From an uncultured Opitutia bacterium (GTDB lineage Bacteria; Verrucomicrobiota; Verrucomicrobiia; Opitutales; Opitutaceae), in contig CAIMFY010000096.1 in the NCBI GenBank assembly GCA_903840415.1, positions 62,001-126,000 of the forward strand: a stretch of DNA of 64,000 nucleotides, written 5' to 3'. The position numbers were made by a program, and so were the translations under genes. A model generated the notes under the pieces. The model was given only the letters and a program-made list of their open reading frames with translations. It did not search any database and was not told where the DNA came from. Below are positions 42,855 to 52,275 of the stretch, one piece after another. The first letter of the stretch is position 1. Each line of letters starts with the position of its first letter.

Positions 42855-43736
42855 CTACGGCTTGCCGTTGGGCACGACGACAGGCGTGCCGATCTCGACC
42901 CGGCCTTCGCGCACCGTCGGAACATCGAGGACCGTCGGGCCGATGGTCTCGTGGCCAAAGATAGCGCCGCCCGTCTTGATCAGGGCCGGCAGCACTTCGG
43001 CCATGTTCTCTCCGTCCGCCGGCACGCTCACTTTTGCGACCCAGAGCCGCACCTTTTTGTGCTGCTGTTGGTAGGCGTTGAAATCGTAGGCCGAGATCAT
43101 CACGAAGTAGCGGTCATCCTGGACGCCGGACCAGATTTCCTGCGTGCGCGAACTGAAATCCACGATGCTGTCGAAATTTTTTCCGGCGATCAGTCCGAGC
43201 ATCTGATTTTGGTTCAGCACGACTGGTGGGGTCGAGTCCATCACGTCGGCATTCACATCCATTTTCTCCGGACGGAGCGAACCCCAACTGAAGACGAGGA
43301 TGAGCGAGGGCGGTGGCTCCAGCGCCTTGGCGTGCGCCGCTGGCGGCGTGGCGGTGGCAGAACCGGCTGGAGCGGGCACTTCAATTTCACGGGACACCCG
43401 GTAGCCTTGGACGGCGAGGGCGAGCGCAAGTTCGTGAACAATGCCTTTGGCTGGGGGCGGTTTGTCGCCGGCGATTTTCGCGCCGAGTTCGGCGAAGCCG
43501 AGGACGACGGGAAAATAATAGACGGGTTGCTCCCGCGTGGGGTGTGTCAGCTTTCGCCCTTCGTCATACATGTCGCCGACGAGGCTCATCTGCCAAACCG
43601 AAGTAGCGGTGAGACGCAGCGGGAGCATCGCCGTGAATAAAATTGCCCAGCAGATGACGGCGCCGGAACGGGACGGGACTGGGAAGCAGGGTGCGGCTGG
43701 CACCGTGGGAACAGGCGTGTGGTGGGTTGCTTTCAT
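42855..43736 (-). CDS. Hypothetical protein with one N-terminal membrane segment
   Basis: 293 residues from ATG 43736; a further 30 bases upstream are open. A hydrophobic stretch at about residues 25-45 (GAVICWAILFTAMLPLRL) is either a signal anchor or an uncleaved signal. The rest is soluble with a Pro/Ala-rich linker (about 125-148) and the segments YVFPVVLG-like YYFPVVLGFAELGAKIAGD, LILVFSWGSLRPEKMD and YFVMISAYDFNAYQQQH. No family recognised and no catalytic motif seen. It lies 43 bases ahead of the tandem TMTC-like genes on the same strand, so probably the first gene of their operon. Confidence 0.6.
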   Translation of the reverse strand: MKATHHTPVPTVPAAPCFPVPSRSGAVICWAILFTAMLPLRLTATSVWQMSLVGDMYDEGRKLTHPTREQPVYYFPVVLGFAELGAKIAGDKPPPAKGIVHELALALAVQGYRVSREIEVPAPAGSATATPPAAHAKALEPPPSLILVFSWGSLRPEKMDVNADVMDSTPPVVLNQNQMLGLIAGKNFDSIVDFSSRTQEIWSGVQDDRYFVMISAYDFNAYQQQHKKVRLWVAKVSVPADGENMAEVLPALIKTGGAIFGHETIGPTVLDVPTVREGRVEIGTPVVVPNGKP

Positions 43737-43816
43737 TCGGTTTCGATCGGTCGATCTGACGGACATCGGTGGGAAAAGGAACGGAAATTTGCCGCGGTAA
43801 CTGCGGTGTGGGAGCC

Positions 43817-43847
43817 AAAAAAAGCCCGCCGGGAAATTCCGGCGGGC
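43817..43847 (-). terminator. Rho-independent terminator of the TonB receptor gene
   Basis: Perfect 9-bp GC stem (gcccgccgg/ccggcgggc), loop of six, and seven T immediately after it on the minus strand. It is located 19 bases past the receptor's stop codon. It is the clearest intrinsic terminator in the window and separates the receptor from the hypothetical/TMTC operon. Confidence 0.9.
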
Positions 43848-43866
43848 TGGCGTATAAGGAGTTCGC

Positions 43867-46353
43867 TTAATGCGCTGAGGAGTGAGTGAGCGTGTAGCTG
43901 AAGATCACAGAGCGGCGGTCGCCGAGCGTGACATTCGTTTTCAGGTATTGGCGGTCGAAGAGGTTGTTAAGATTGACGCCGAGCGTCTGGTTCCAGTGCT
44001 GGCCCAAGCGGGGCAGTTTATAGTGGAGCGCGATGTTCCAGAGCGTGACGGAGGGTATCCGCAGCATCCACGCGTCGGTGTGGGCGGTCACTGTCGGGAC
44101 ACCGCTCTTCATCACCACGGTATCGCCGGTGTTCGGCGCCTGCGTGGGAGTGGACGACACGTAACTCGAGAGGAGATTGACGTAGAGTCCCTTGAGCGGA
44201 CCGCTGTTGATGTTGTATTTCAGGTAAGCGCTGCCGTTCTCGGGGGTCACGCCGTTTACGCTGCGGCCAATGACCTCGGGAAACGCGCTGCCGAAGAAGG
44301 TATATTTCGAGTCTACGCGCCCGAAGCTGGCGCCAACCGTGAGATCGTTGGTCACGACATAGCTCAAATCGGTTTCCCAGCCGCGCACGAGTTGATCGCC
44401 GTCTTGCCGGGTGACGCTGACAAAGCTACCGGAGCCCGGGGGCGTCTCGACGAAGTCGGTGACGCTGACGTTGAACTGTTTGGTGTAGAATCCGCCGACC
44501 GTGAAGTTCAGGTGCTGGTCGAAGAAGGCGCCTTTGATTCCGTAGTCGACACCCTTGGCGGTAAACGGCGCATACGTCGAGGCAGCGATGACTGCGGGGC
44601 GCGAGGTTTGATCGACGAAGTAGGCTTCACTGTAGCTGCCGTAGAGGCGCAGGCTTGGCGTCGCCGCGTAATTGAAACCGACGTTGGGTTTTTTCTGGTG
44701 CACGAAGCGCCGCACTACGCTTCCACCCGGTTGGCCTGCACCGCCCGTGCCAGCGGGCAAGTTGGAGAAGCCCACGCTCGCGAACTGCACGGTGTAGTCG
44801 CGTTGGGAGAATAATACGTTGTCGAGACGGAGCCCAGCGTAGGCGATTAAGCGACCATCCAAGAGCATCATCTGCTGGCGGATGTTGCCGCCGAGCGAGG
44901 TGGTGCGGCGGCGGGTGAGCGTGCCACCGTTTAGCGCGGTGCCGCCGGTGATGTCGTTGCCGGGCGGCGTGAACAGCGCGAGATTCGACGCGGTATACAT
45001 GACCGGAAAATAATTGACCGGCGCCGTGGGGGCATAGTTGAGGCTGCCGGCTTGGGACGCGAGATTCACTACGCGGCCGGAGGCGGCCGCCGCCCAAGCG
45101 ACGAGCGTGGGATCGGTGTTGGCCGAGAATTCCCACGTCGGATCCCAGCGGTAATAGTCGTTCAGATCGACGGTGAAGAGCGTTTTGTTCTCAATCTTGT
45201 GATTCGCCAGAAAGTAGTGGGCGACGAGATCGGCTTGGAAGCCACCGCCGTCCTCCTGAATCTCGCCGCGGGACGGTAGAGAGCCACGCGTCGTCGTCAC
45301 GGTCGTGCCGGTGAGCGGGACGGTGATGGCGCCCCAGCCAGTGTTTTGGTTGAAGTCCCAACGGCGGGCCCGAAAATAATAGGCGCCGACGCGGGTGCTC
45401 CAGATGCTGTTGAACTGCTTGTCGTAGATGGCGGTGAACGTGCTGCTGCCGCGATTGAGTTCACTGTTCGGACCGTAGGGGTTAATGCCGGCGAGGGCCA
45501 TGTCGTAGCCGGCCACAGTGGAGGTGGCAGTGTTATCGGTGGTGGCGGCGCGGGCCAGACTCACGATCGGAGCGGTGGGCGGCGGCGAATGCTGGATTTG
45601 GAGGAAATACTCCGCGGAAAGCTTGAGGTGCGAACCGTCCGCAAAGTCGTGTTGGACGGCGCCGAAGATTTCACTGTTGCGGATGTGGCCCATGCCATCC
45701 GGGTAAAGCCGTCCGCGCTGAGCCACATCGAACACGTAGTAAGTCTTGGCAGCCTTGTCGATCGAGCCGGAGGCATAGAGTTCGGTCTTTGACTGATCGT
45801 AGCGGCCGTCGCTGAGCCGCACTTCCTGCACGTCCTGCTTTCTTGGCTGGAGGGAGATGAAATTAATCATGCCACCTGGCGAAGAGCGGCCATAGATCGC
45901 AGCATTTGGACCGCGAATGATTTCGACGCGATCGATGTTGCTGAGGCCATAGCGACCGAGGCGGTAAAACCCGTCCTTCATTTGGGACGTTGCGCTGAAG
46001 CCGCGCAGGGTGAAACCGCCGCCGATGCCGATGCCGGTCAGGCCGCCGATGTAGGTCATGTTCTCATCAAGGATGTCGATGTTGAAATCCTTGAAGAACT
46101 CGCTCGTGAGATTGACGATGCTGTAGGGCAAATCGACGATCTTGGTGTTGACGCGGCTGCCGGTCATCGTCTCCGAGGCGACGTAGGCGTTGGGCGACTT
46201 GTCGGAGACTTGGAATTCGGACAACTGGATGACGTCCTCCGATTTCTTGGCCGCCGCCGGATCGACTGGGGTGGTTTGGGCGCAGAGCGAGGCAGTCAGC
46301 AGGAGCGACGCGAAGGCGGCGGTGAGCTGCGAACGGTGGTGTAAATACTTCAT
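43867..46353 (-). CDS. TonB-dependent outer-membrane receptor
   Basis: 828 residues with signal peptide (about 1-25, ending SLCAQ). The region after it, DVIQLSEFQVSDKSPNAYVASETMTGSRVNT, is the N-terminal form common in Opitutaceae receptors. The plug carries LRGFSATSQMKDGFYRLG and IDRVEIIRGPNAAIYGRSSPGGMINFISLQP. The rest is a 22-strand barrel with paired aromatic strands, ending in a strand near VIFSYTLTHSSAH. It imports a bulky ligand, probably a glycan fragment or chelated metal, using TonB. There is no SusD gene beside it. Transcription starts in the 137-base gap shared with a divergent LacI-type gene. Confidence 0.9.
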   Translation of the reverse strand: MKYLHHRSQLTAAFASLLLTASLCAQTTPVDPAAAKKSEDVIQLSEFQVSDKSPNAYVASETMTGSRVNTKIVDLPYSIVNLTSEFFKDFNIDILDENMTYIGGLTGIGIGGGFTLRGFSATSQMKDGFYRLGRYGLSNIDRVEIIRGPNAAIYGRSSPGGMINFISLQPRKQDVQEVRLSDGRYDQSKTELYASGSIDKAAKTYYVFDVAQRGRLYPDGMGHIRNSEIFGAVQHDFADGSHLKLSAEYFLQIQHSPPPTAPIVSLARAATTDNTATSTVAGYDMALAGINPYGPNSELNRGSSTFTAIYDKQFNSIWSTRVGAYYFRARRWDFNQNTGWGAITVPLTGTTVTTTRGSLPSRGEIQEDGGGFQADLVAHYFLANHKIENKTLFTVDLNDYYRWDPTWEFSANTDPTLVAWAAAASGRVVNLASQAGSLNYAPTAPVNYFPVMYTASNLALFTPPGNDITGGTALNGGTLTRRRTTSLGGNIRQQMMLLDGRLIAYAGLRLDNVLFSQRDYTVQFASVGFSNLPAGTGGAGQPGGSVVRRFVHQKKPNVGFNYAATPSLRLYGSYSEAYFVDQTSRPAVIAASTYAPFTAKGVDYGIKGAFFDQHLNFTVGGFYTKQFNVSVTDFVETPPGSGSFVSVTRQDGDQLVRGWETDLSYVVTNDLTVGASFGRVDSKYTFFGSAFPEVIGRSVNGVTPENGSAYLKYNINSGPLKGLYVNLLSSYVSSTPTQAPNTGDTVVMKSGVPTVTAHTDAWMLRIPSVTLWNIALHYKLPRLGQHWNQTLGVNLNNLFDRQYLKTNVTLGDRRSVIFSYTLTHSSAH

Positions 46354-46475
46354 GGTTTATCAGGGTTTGGTTCGAGGTGTGGTCGACGCCACTGGGTGCG
46401 CCGGGTCGGCATTGTTGGGTAACAGGCTGCCGTCACATTTTCCCGTTGCGCCAGTCAACGAAAGCCCTGTCTTGC

Positions 46476-46490
46476 TTAAATCGTTAAATC
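46476..46490. promoter_or_regulatory. AT-rich repeat (ttaaatc twice) touching the LacI-type gene start
   Basis: Two copies of ttaaatc, one base apart, end directly at the ATG at 46491, in the receptor/regulator intergenic gap. They also form a TTAA-N4-TTAA motif. Such an AT-rich repeat in GC-rich DNA beside a LacI-type gene could be its own operator; the usual LacI-family palindrome with central CG is not clear. Confidence 0.3.
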
Positions 46491-47534
46491 ATGAGCAACG
46501 GCGTTACCATGAAATCGATCGCGGTGCAGGCAGGGGTCACGCAGGCCACCGTCTCGATGAGCTTGGCGAACAACCCCCGCATCCCGCCAGTGACGCGCGA
46601 GCGCATCCGTGCCATCGCCCAAAAACTCGGCTATCAGCCGAATCCCTACGTCTCGACGCTCATGCGCATCCGCCGCGCGGGCAAGCCGCTCCGCGACAAA
46701 CCTGCCCTCGCACTCGTCTGCGCCATGGGTGCCGACGACGGCTGGCGCAACCACCCTGCCACCACGATTCGCCAAATGCGCGAGGGTGCGCTCGAACGCG
46801 CCACGCTCCGTGGCTACCGCGCGCAGGAATTCTGGCTGCACCGCGACGGCATGTCGAACGAGCGCTTCTCCGAAATACTGCATGCGCGCGGCATCCAGGG
46901 CCTGCTGCTCAGCCCGCTTGGCGAAGGTGATCCGGCGCCGGCGTTGCGCTGGGATTATTTCGCGTCGGTCAGCCTGAGCGTGCCGTTGCCCTCGCTCACG
47001 GTCACGACTGTGTGCAACGATCACTATTTTTCCAGTCTGCAGGCGGTGCGGGAGTGTCACCGGCGCGGCTATCGCCGACCGGGGATAATCCTGCTCCGCA
47101 TCCACCCCAATCGTTTCCAAGGCCGCTGGCAGGCCGGCGTGCTTGTCGCAGGGCAGATGCTGTCCGGATTGACGGTGGCCGATCCGCTCTACATCGACGA
47201 CTTCAATGCCGCCGCGCCGATCTTGGCTTGGCTGAAAAAACAAAAGCCCGACGTGATCATCTCGCCGGGTGGGCCGCTGCTGAACGACATCCTGACGCGC
47301 GCCGGTTGGAAAATCCCCGGCGACATCGGCACCGTCTGGCTCGCCTGCCCGAACCTCGGCCATCCGGTCAGCGGCATCTGGCAAAATGGCCGCATGATCG
47401 GCGCGCTCGCAGTCGACACGCTCGTGAGTCAGGTCGAGCGCAACGAGCGTGGCCTGCCCGAACAGGCAACAACGCTGATGGTCGAGGGTCGGTGGAACGA
47501 AGGCCGAACGCTCCGGCCAGTGCTAGCGAAGTGA
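46491..47534 (+). CDS. LacI-family transcriptional regulator
   Basis: 347 residues. The helix-turn-helix at about residues 6-55 (MKSIAVQAGVTQATVSMSLANNPRIPP ... QKLGYQPNP) is LacI type, with the hinge helix formed by the NPYVSTLMRIRRAG region. A periplasmic-binding-protein-like ligand domain follows (GIQGLLLSPLGE, YRRPGIILLR, KPDVIISPGG, MIGALAVDTLVSQ). The ligand is unknown; relatives sense sugars. Its divergence from the TonB receptor gene suggests that it controls uptake of a saccharide and perhaps the nearby GH27/GH29 and sugar transporter genes. Confidence 0.88.
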   Translation: MSNGVTMKSIAVQAGVTQATVSMSLANNPRIPPVTRERIRAIAQKLGYQPNPYVSTLMRIRRAGKPLRDKPALALVCAMGADDGWRNHPATTIRQMREGALERATLRGYRAQEFWLHRDGMSNERFSEILHARGIQGLLLSPLGEGDPAPALRWDYFASVSLSVPLPSLTVTTVCNDHYFSSLQAVRECHRRGYRRPGIILLRIHPNRFQGRWQAGVLVAGQMLSGLTVADPLYIDDFNAAAPILAWLKKQKPDVIISPGGPLLNDILTRAGWKIPGDIGTVWLACPNLGHPVSGIWQNGRMIGALAVDTLVSQVERNERGLPEQATTLMVEGRWNEGRTLRPVLAK

Positions 47535-47640
47535 GGCGCGAATAAGCGTAGCACGGTTCACTCGCTCCGTTGCTCGTCGGCAACCTCCAGTGGACGTCAT
47601 CAACGAGACGATGGGATTCACGGCACTACGACGGTCACGA

Positions 47641-48603
47641 CTATTGTTTCCGCCGCTTCCACCGATCGAACAGCACGGCGGCGAGAAGGATGAGGCCGCG
47701 GGCGACGTATTGGTAGAACGTCGCGACGTTCATGAGGTTCATCGCGTTTTGGACGATGCCCATGATGAGCACACCCGCGATCACGAACGCCATGCTGCCC
47801 ACGCCGCCGGTCAACGACACGCCGCCGAGCACGCATGCCGAAATCACCTCGAGTTCGAAGCCCTGCGACGTGTTCGGTTGGCCGCTCGTCACGCGCGACG
47901 ACAGCACGATGCCTGCAAACGCCGCCATCACGCCCTGCGCCGTGAAGATTGCGATCTTCACGCGCGTGACGGCGATACCCGCGAGGTGCGCCGCTTCGGA
48001 ATTGCCGCCGACCGCGAGCGTGTCGCGGCCGAAGACGGTGCGGTTCAAAACGAATCCGAACACCGTGAAACACACCGCCGTAATCCAGATGGGAGTCGGC
48101 ACTCCGAGCAGCGCGGAGTTGCCGAGCCCGAAGAAGCCTTCGCGCGCGATACCGATGGCTGTGCCGCCGGAAATGATGAACCCGAGCCCGCGCACAATCT
48201 GCATCGTCGCGAGCGTCGTGATCAGCGCGTTGATCTTCAACTGGGCGACGACGAAGCCGTTGATGAAACCGACGAGCGCGCCGAGCCCCAGCGCCGCAGC
48301 CACGCCGAGCGTGATGCTCTCGCTCTTGTTCATGACGACCGCGGCCAGCACGCCGGCGCACGCGACGACTGATCCGACCGACAAATCGAAGTCACCCGCC
48401 GCGAGGCAGAACAGCATCGTGCATGAGACCATGCCCGTCATCGACACGGCGAGGGCGAGGCCCTTCATGTTCGCCAGCGAGAAAAAATTTTCGACGAAGA
48501 GCGAGCAGCCGAGGAAGAGGATCGCGAGCACGACCAGCATGCCGGCCTTGTCGAAGAACTCAGCGATTGGCTTGCGCGCGGTAGGAGAGTAGGCGGTGGC
48601 CAT
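47641..48603 (-). CDS. araH: Sugar ABC transporter permease, AraH/RbsC type
   Basis: 320 residues with 8-10 membrane helices and the family signature GNSEAAHLAGIAVTRVKIAIFTAQGVMAAFAGIVLSSR-type loop (about 200-235), plus NMKGLALAVSMTGMVSC and LAAGDFDLSVGSV. This is the BPD-transp-2 family of ribose, arabinose and galactose importers. Closest by eye to AraH of L-arabinose uptake, but the sugar is not certain. It follows its ATPase gene by 12 bases. The substrate-binding protein is not in the window. Confidence 0.85.
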   Translation of the reverse strand: MATAYSPTARKPIAEFFDKAGMLVVLAILFLGCSLFVENFFSLANMKGLALAVSMTGMVSCTMLFCLAAGDFDLSVGSVVACAGVLAAVVMNKSESITLGVAAALGLGALVGFINGFVVAQLKINALITTLATMQIVRGLGFIISGGTAIGIAREGFFGLGNSALLGVPTPIWITAVCFTVFGFVLNRTVFGRDTLAVGGNSEAAHLAGIAVTRVKIAIFTAQGVMAAFAGIVLSSRVTSGQPNTSQGFELEVISACVLGGVSLTGGVGSMAFVIAGVLIMGIVQNAMNLMNVATFYQYVARGLILLAAVLFDRWKRRKQ

Positions 48604-48615
48604 GACGAAGGTGAA

Positions 48616-50127
48616 TTAGGAGGCGCGCGCCGTTTCGAGCGGCAGCGCGAGCCGGAGGAGTTTTTCCTCGCTGGCATCCGCGCGGTCCAGGATGGCGGCG
48701 ATTTTCCCCTGTCGCATCACGGCAATGCGGTCGGACACCCCGAGCACTTCGGGCAGCTCGCTCGACACGACGATCACGCAGACGCCGGCCTTCGCGAGAT
48801 CCTGCATAATGCCGTAGATTTCGCTCTTCGCGCCGACGTCGATGCCGCGCGTGGGCTCGTCGAGCAGGATGACCTTCACCGTCTCGGAGAGCCAGCGGCC
48901 GAGGATGACTTTTTGCTGGTTACCGCCGGAGAGGTTGCGGATGAGCTGGCGCACCGACGGCGTCGTTACGCGAAGCTGAGCGCAGCGGTCCTTCGCGTTG
49001 GACTGCTCCCACGATTCGTCGATGAGGACGCCGGCGCGCGCCTTGCGGCGACGGGCTGATAGGTTGGTGTTTTCGAGCACCGAGCGCACGGGCACGATGC
49101 CCTCCTTTTTGCGATCCTCGGGGCAGAGGACGACGCCTGCCGCGATCGCTTCGCGCGGCGAGACAAAGTCCAGCGACTGCCCGCCAATGGTGAGGTGGCC
49201 GGCCGTCTTCGCTGTCGCACCGAAGAGGAGCCGCAGCAATTCGCTGCGACCCGCGCCGATGAGTCCGAAGAATCCAAGAATTTCTCCGGCTTTTGCCGTG
49301 AAGGAGCACGGCTCGGTGAGCCCCGGACCGCCCAATCCCTCGACGACTAGCCCGCTGTTACCGAACGCGCGCGGCGTGTAGTGGAAGACGTCGGCGAGCG
49401 TGCGGCCGACCATCCGCTGCACGAGTGTGTCGCGGGTGACGTTGGCGAGTTCGTTCGTTTCAACGTGCCGGCCGTCGCGCAAAATCGTGATGCGATCGCC
49501 GAGCTCGAAAATCTCCTCCATGCGGTGCGATACGTAGAGGATCGCGCAGCCGCGTGCCTTGAGTTCGCGAATGATCTTAAACAGCCGGCGTACCTCGCGG
49601 TCGGAGAGGCTGCTTGTGGGCTCGTCGAATGCGAGGATGCGGGCGCCGCGCGTGAGCGCCTTCGCGATTTCCACCATTTGGCGCTGGCCGAGCGAGAGCT
49701 GGCCGAGCTTCATCCACGGGTCGATGTCCTCGCCGATGAGTTCGAGCTGCCGGTGTGCGGCGGCGGCGAGCGCGCGGCGGTTCACGAGTCCGAAGCGCTG
49801 AGGTAAGTGGCCGAGGAAAAGATTTTCCGCCACGCTCATTTCCGGCACGAGATGCAGCTCCTGATAGATCACCGCGATGCACGCGGCGAGTGCGTGCGCA
49901 GTGTTGGTGAAGATCTTCCGTTGCCCGCCAATCACGAGTGTGCCGCCCGAGGGCACGTAGGCGCCGCTGAGAATTTTCAGGAGCGTGGATTTTCCGGCGC
50001 CGTTCTCGCCCATCAGCGCGTGGATCGATCCGGCACGCACGTCGAACGACACATCGTCGAGCGCTTTCACGCCGGGAAAGTCCATCGACACGTGGTCGAA
50101 CGCGAGGAGTGGGGTGGACGGGTTCAC
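48616..50127 (-). CDS. araG: Sugar ABC transporter ATP-binding protein, duplicated ATPase (AraG/RbsA type)
   Basis: 503 residues, starting at GTG 50127 (VNPSTPLLAFDHVSMDFPGV); the open frame reaches a TTG at 50175. Two ABC modules: the first with GENGAGKST, LGQRQMVEIAKALTRGARILAFDEPTSSL; the second with GAGRSELLRLLFG and NLSGGNQQKVILGRWLSE. This is the usual tandem layout of ribose/arabinose/galactose importers. The AraG assignment is by similarity to arabinose systems and by the arabinan content of pectin; RbsA or MglA are possible. Operon with the permease downstream. Confidence 0.85.
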   Translation of the reverse strand: MNPSTPLLAFDHVSMDFPGVKALDDVSFDVRAGSIHALMGENGAGKSTLLKILSGAYVPSGGTLVIGGQRKIFTNTAHALAACIAVIYQELHLVPEMSVAENLFLGHLPQRFGLVNRRALAAAAHRQLELIGEDIDPWMKLGQLSLGQRQMVEIAKALTRGARILAFDEPTSSLSDREVRRLFKIIRELKARGCAILYVSHRMEEIFELGDRITILRDGRHVETNELANVTRDTLVQRMVGRTLADVFHYTPRAFGNSGLVVEGLGGPGLTEPCSFTAKAGEILGFFGLIGAGRSELLRLLFGATAKTAGHLTIGGQSLDFVSPREAIAAGVVLCPEDRKKEGIVPVRSVLENTNLSARRRKARAGVLIDESWEQSNAKDRCAQLRVTTPSVRQLIRNLSGGNQQKVILGRWLSETVKVILLDEPTRGIDVGAKSEIYGIMQDLAKAGVCVIVVSSELPEVLGVSDRIAVMRQGKIAAILDRADASEEKLLRLALPLETARAS

Positions 50128-50227
50128 GGGCAATGCGAAAGCTTCACGGCTTCCGCGCGCACGGCAAGTGGCCAAGTTTGCCTGCTCCGATCTTGTCGCA
50201 CTGGGCGGAAGATCTCCGCGCGCGGGC

Positions 50228-50455
50228 TCAGCTCGCTGGCGGCGGAGTCTGGCTGTTACCGTTCTTTCGGGCGCGAAGCGCGAAGACGAGGCACAGCACG
50301 CCGAATCCCAGCAGCACCAGTCCCCAGTCCAGGTTGACGTTGATGCCGAGGGATTTTTTGTAGATCGCCGGATCGCTGATCAGGCCGAAGCCGGTGAGCA
50401 GCGCGCCGAAGAGCGTGAACATGAGGCCGAGAGGTAGGCGGAGGTCGAAATTCAT
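50228..50455 (-). CDS. Small two-helix membrane protein next to the symporter
   Basis: 75 residues, ATG at 50455. Two membrane helices (about 8-27 LGLMFTLFGALLTGFGLISD and about 43-61 DWGLVLLGFGVLCLVFALRA) with a short loop KKSLGINVNLDWG, and a basic, Pro-rich tail. Not recognised by me as a named family, but the size and the place, 18 bases after a sodium:solute symporter gene, suggest an accessory subunit of it. It has normal codon use for the region, so it is likely a real gene. Confidence 0.7.
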   Translation of the reverse strand: MNFDLRLPLGLMFTLFGALLTGFGLISDPAIYKKSLGINVNLDWGLVLLGFGVLCLVFALRARKNGNSQTPPPAS

Positions 50456-50473
50456 GGGAGGGGTTCCTTGGGG

Positions 50474-52186
50474 TTACCAGAAGATGACGTTCATTACGAC
50501 CGTGACGCCGAGCACGAGGATGCCGACGGTGACGGGTTGCTTGAACCACGGTTCGTGCTCCGATTTCGGTTTTGGCGTGAGCGAGTAGACGAGCCCGGTG
50601 AGTTCGGCGTCGGTCTTGGTGCGCGTAGTGGCGAGAGAGATGAGGATCGTGAGGACGAAGCAGGCCACCCACGCGACGATCGCCATGTAGAAATTCTGCG
50701 CCATCTCGGAGTGAAACAGGATTTTTTGCGCGATCCAGCCGCCCTTGATGCCCGGGGCATTGCCCGCCGCACTGGCAAGTCCGTGGAAGATCGCGGCACC
50801 GCCCGTGCCGCCGAGGAGGCCCCAGAAGGCGCCGTGACCGGTGGCGCGGCGCCAGAACATGCCGAGGAGGAACGTGGCGAACAGCGGCGCGTTCACGAAA
50901 CCGAACACGAGCTGAAGCATGTCCATGATGTTATTGAAGCGCGACGCGAGATAGGCGCAGCCGATGCTCACGATGATGCCAAAGACGGTGGCCCAGCGGC
51001 CCATCCAGAGGTAGTGTTTGTCGGATTTGTTTTTCGCGATGTAGCTCTGGTAGATGTCGTAGGTCCACACGGTGTTGAACGCGGTGACGTTGCCCGCCAT
51101 GCCGGACATGAAGGAAGCCATGAGCGCGGTGAAGCCGACGCCGAGCAGGCCTGCCGGCAGGTAGTGCGCCAGCAGGGTGGGGATGACCATGTTGTAGTCG
51201 GGGCCGCCGTCCGCGGCCTTCGGTAAAAAGGTGTTACCGCTCTGATAGTGCATCGCGATCGCGATCATGCCCGGCAGAATCACGAGCAGCGGGAACAGCA
51301 TCTTCGGAATCGCGGCGATGAGCGGCGTGCGGCGGGCGGCGGACATCGAGTTGGCCGCCATCGCGCGCTGCACCACGAGGAAGTCCGTGCACCAGTAGCC
51401 GAACGACAGCACGAACCCGAGGCCCATCACCATGCCGAACCACTCCACGCCCATCGGGTTGTCGGACGTCGAAGCCATGTGCGTCCACGATTGGGTCCAG
51501 GTGCCGGGCGCGAAGCCCTGGCTGGTGGCCACCGGCACGAGCTTGGCCTTTAAGGCGGTCCAGCCGCCGATGTCCTTCAGCGCGAGATAAACGAGCGGCG
51601 CAAAGCCGAGCACGATCATGAAAAACTGGAGCACCTCATTGTAAATTGCCGAGGTCAGTCCGCCGAGGAAGATGTAGACGAGGACAATCAGCGCGGAGAC
51701 CGCGATGCACATGTTGTAGTCCCACCCGAGCAACGTCTCAAAGAGCTTCGCCAGCGCGTGGAGCGAGATGCCGGAGGAGAACACCGTCATGACCGCGAAC
51801 GACATGGCGTTGAAGCCGCGGGTCTTTTCGTCGAAGCGGAGCTTGAGGTATTCCGGCACCGAGCGCGCCTTCGAGCCGTAGTAGAAAGGCATCATGAAAA
51901 TTGCGAGGAACACCATCGCGGGAATCGCGCCCACCCAGTAGAAGTGGCTCGTCATGATGCCGTATTTCGCACCGGAGGCGGCCATGCCGATGACTTCCTG
52001 CGCACCAAGGTTCGCCGAGAGGAAGGCTAGTCCCGTGATCCAAGCCGGGATCGAGCGGCCCGACAGGAAAAAGTCGGTGCTCCCTTTCATATAGCGCTTC
52101 AGCGCCCAGCCGATGCCGAGGACGAAACCGAAGTAGATAATCAGAATGGCATAGTCGATGCCGGACAGGGTAAGCGAATGAGGCAT
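50474..52186 (-). CDS. Sodium:solute symporter (SSS family, sugar type)
   Basis: 570 residues with 13-14 helices. IPAWITGLAFLSANLGAQEVIGMAASGAKYGI (about 45-77) contains the family's GAQE motif, and ALMASFMSGMAGNVTAFNTVWTYDIYQ (about 345-370) the sodium-site signature. This is the SGLT/vSGLT subgroup, which takes up galactose, glucose or other sugars with sodium. It is divergent from an alpha-L-fucosidase gene followed by an alpha-galactosidase gene, so fucose or galactose may be the sugar. The downstream 75-residue membrane protein probably belongs to the same transcript. Confidence 0.9.
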   Translation of the reverse strand: MPHSLTLSGIDYAILIIYFGFVLGIGWALKRYMKGSTDFFLSGRSIPAWITGLAFLSANLGAQEVIGMAASGAKYGIMTSHFYWVGAIPAMVFLAIFMMPFYYGSKARSVPEYLKLRFDEKTRGFNAMSFAVMTVFSSGISLHALAKLFETLLGWDYNMCIAVSALIVLVYIFLGGLTSAIYNEVLQFFMIVLGFAPLVYLALKDIGGWTALKAKLVPVATSQGFAPGTWTQSWTHMASTSDNPMGVEWFGMVMGLGFVLSFGYWCTDFLVVQRAMAANSMSAARRTPLIAAIPKMLFPLLVILPGMIAIAMHYQSGNTFLPKAADGGPDYNMVIPTLLAHYLPAGLLGVGFTALMASFMSGMAGNVTAFNTVWTYDIYQSYIAKNKSDKHYLWMGRWATVFGIIVSIGCAYLASRFNNIMDMLQLVFGFVNAPLFATFLLGMFWRRATGHGAFWGLLGGTGGAAIFHGLASAAGNAPGIKGGWIAQKILFHSEMAQNFYMAIVAWVACFVLTILISLATTRTKTDAELTGLVYSLTPKPKSEHEPWFKQPVTVGILVLGVTVVMNVIFW

Positions 52187-52275
52187 AAGGGGAGCGCCTT
52201 TTAGGCAGAAATGGCGGCCAAACGAAAGGCTTTCTTCGCGGTGTCGCGCTTTGGATCAGTGCGGACGCTTTTCCG

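Noticed and set aside
43737-43816. Small gene between the hypothetical protein and the terminator
   Set aside because: Only short frames without a start context; the stretch is best read as promoter of the operon.
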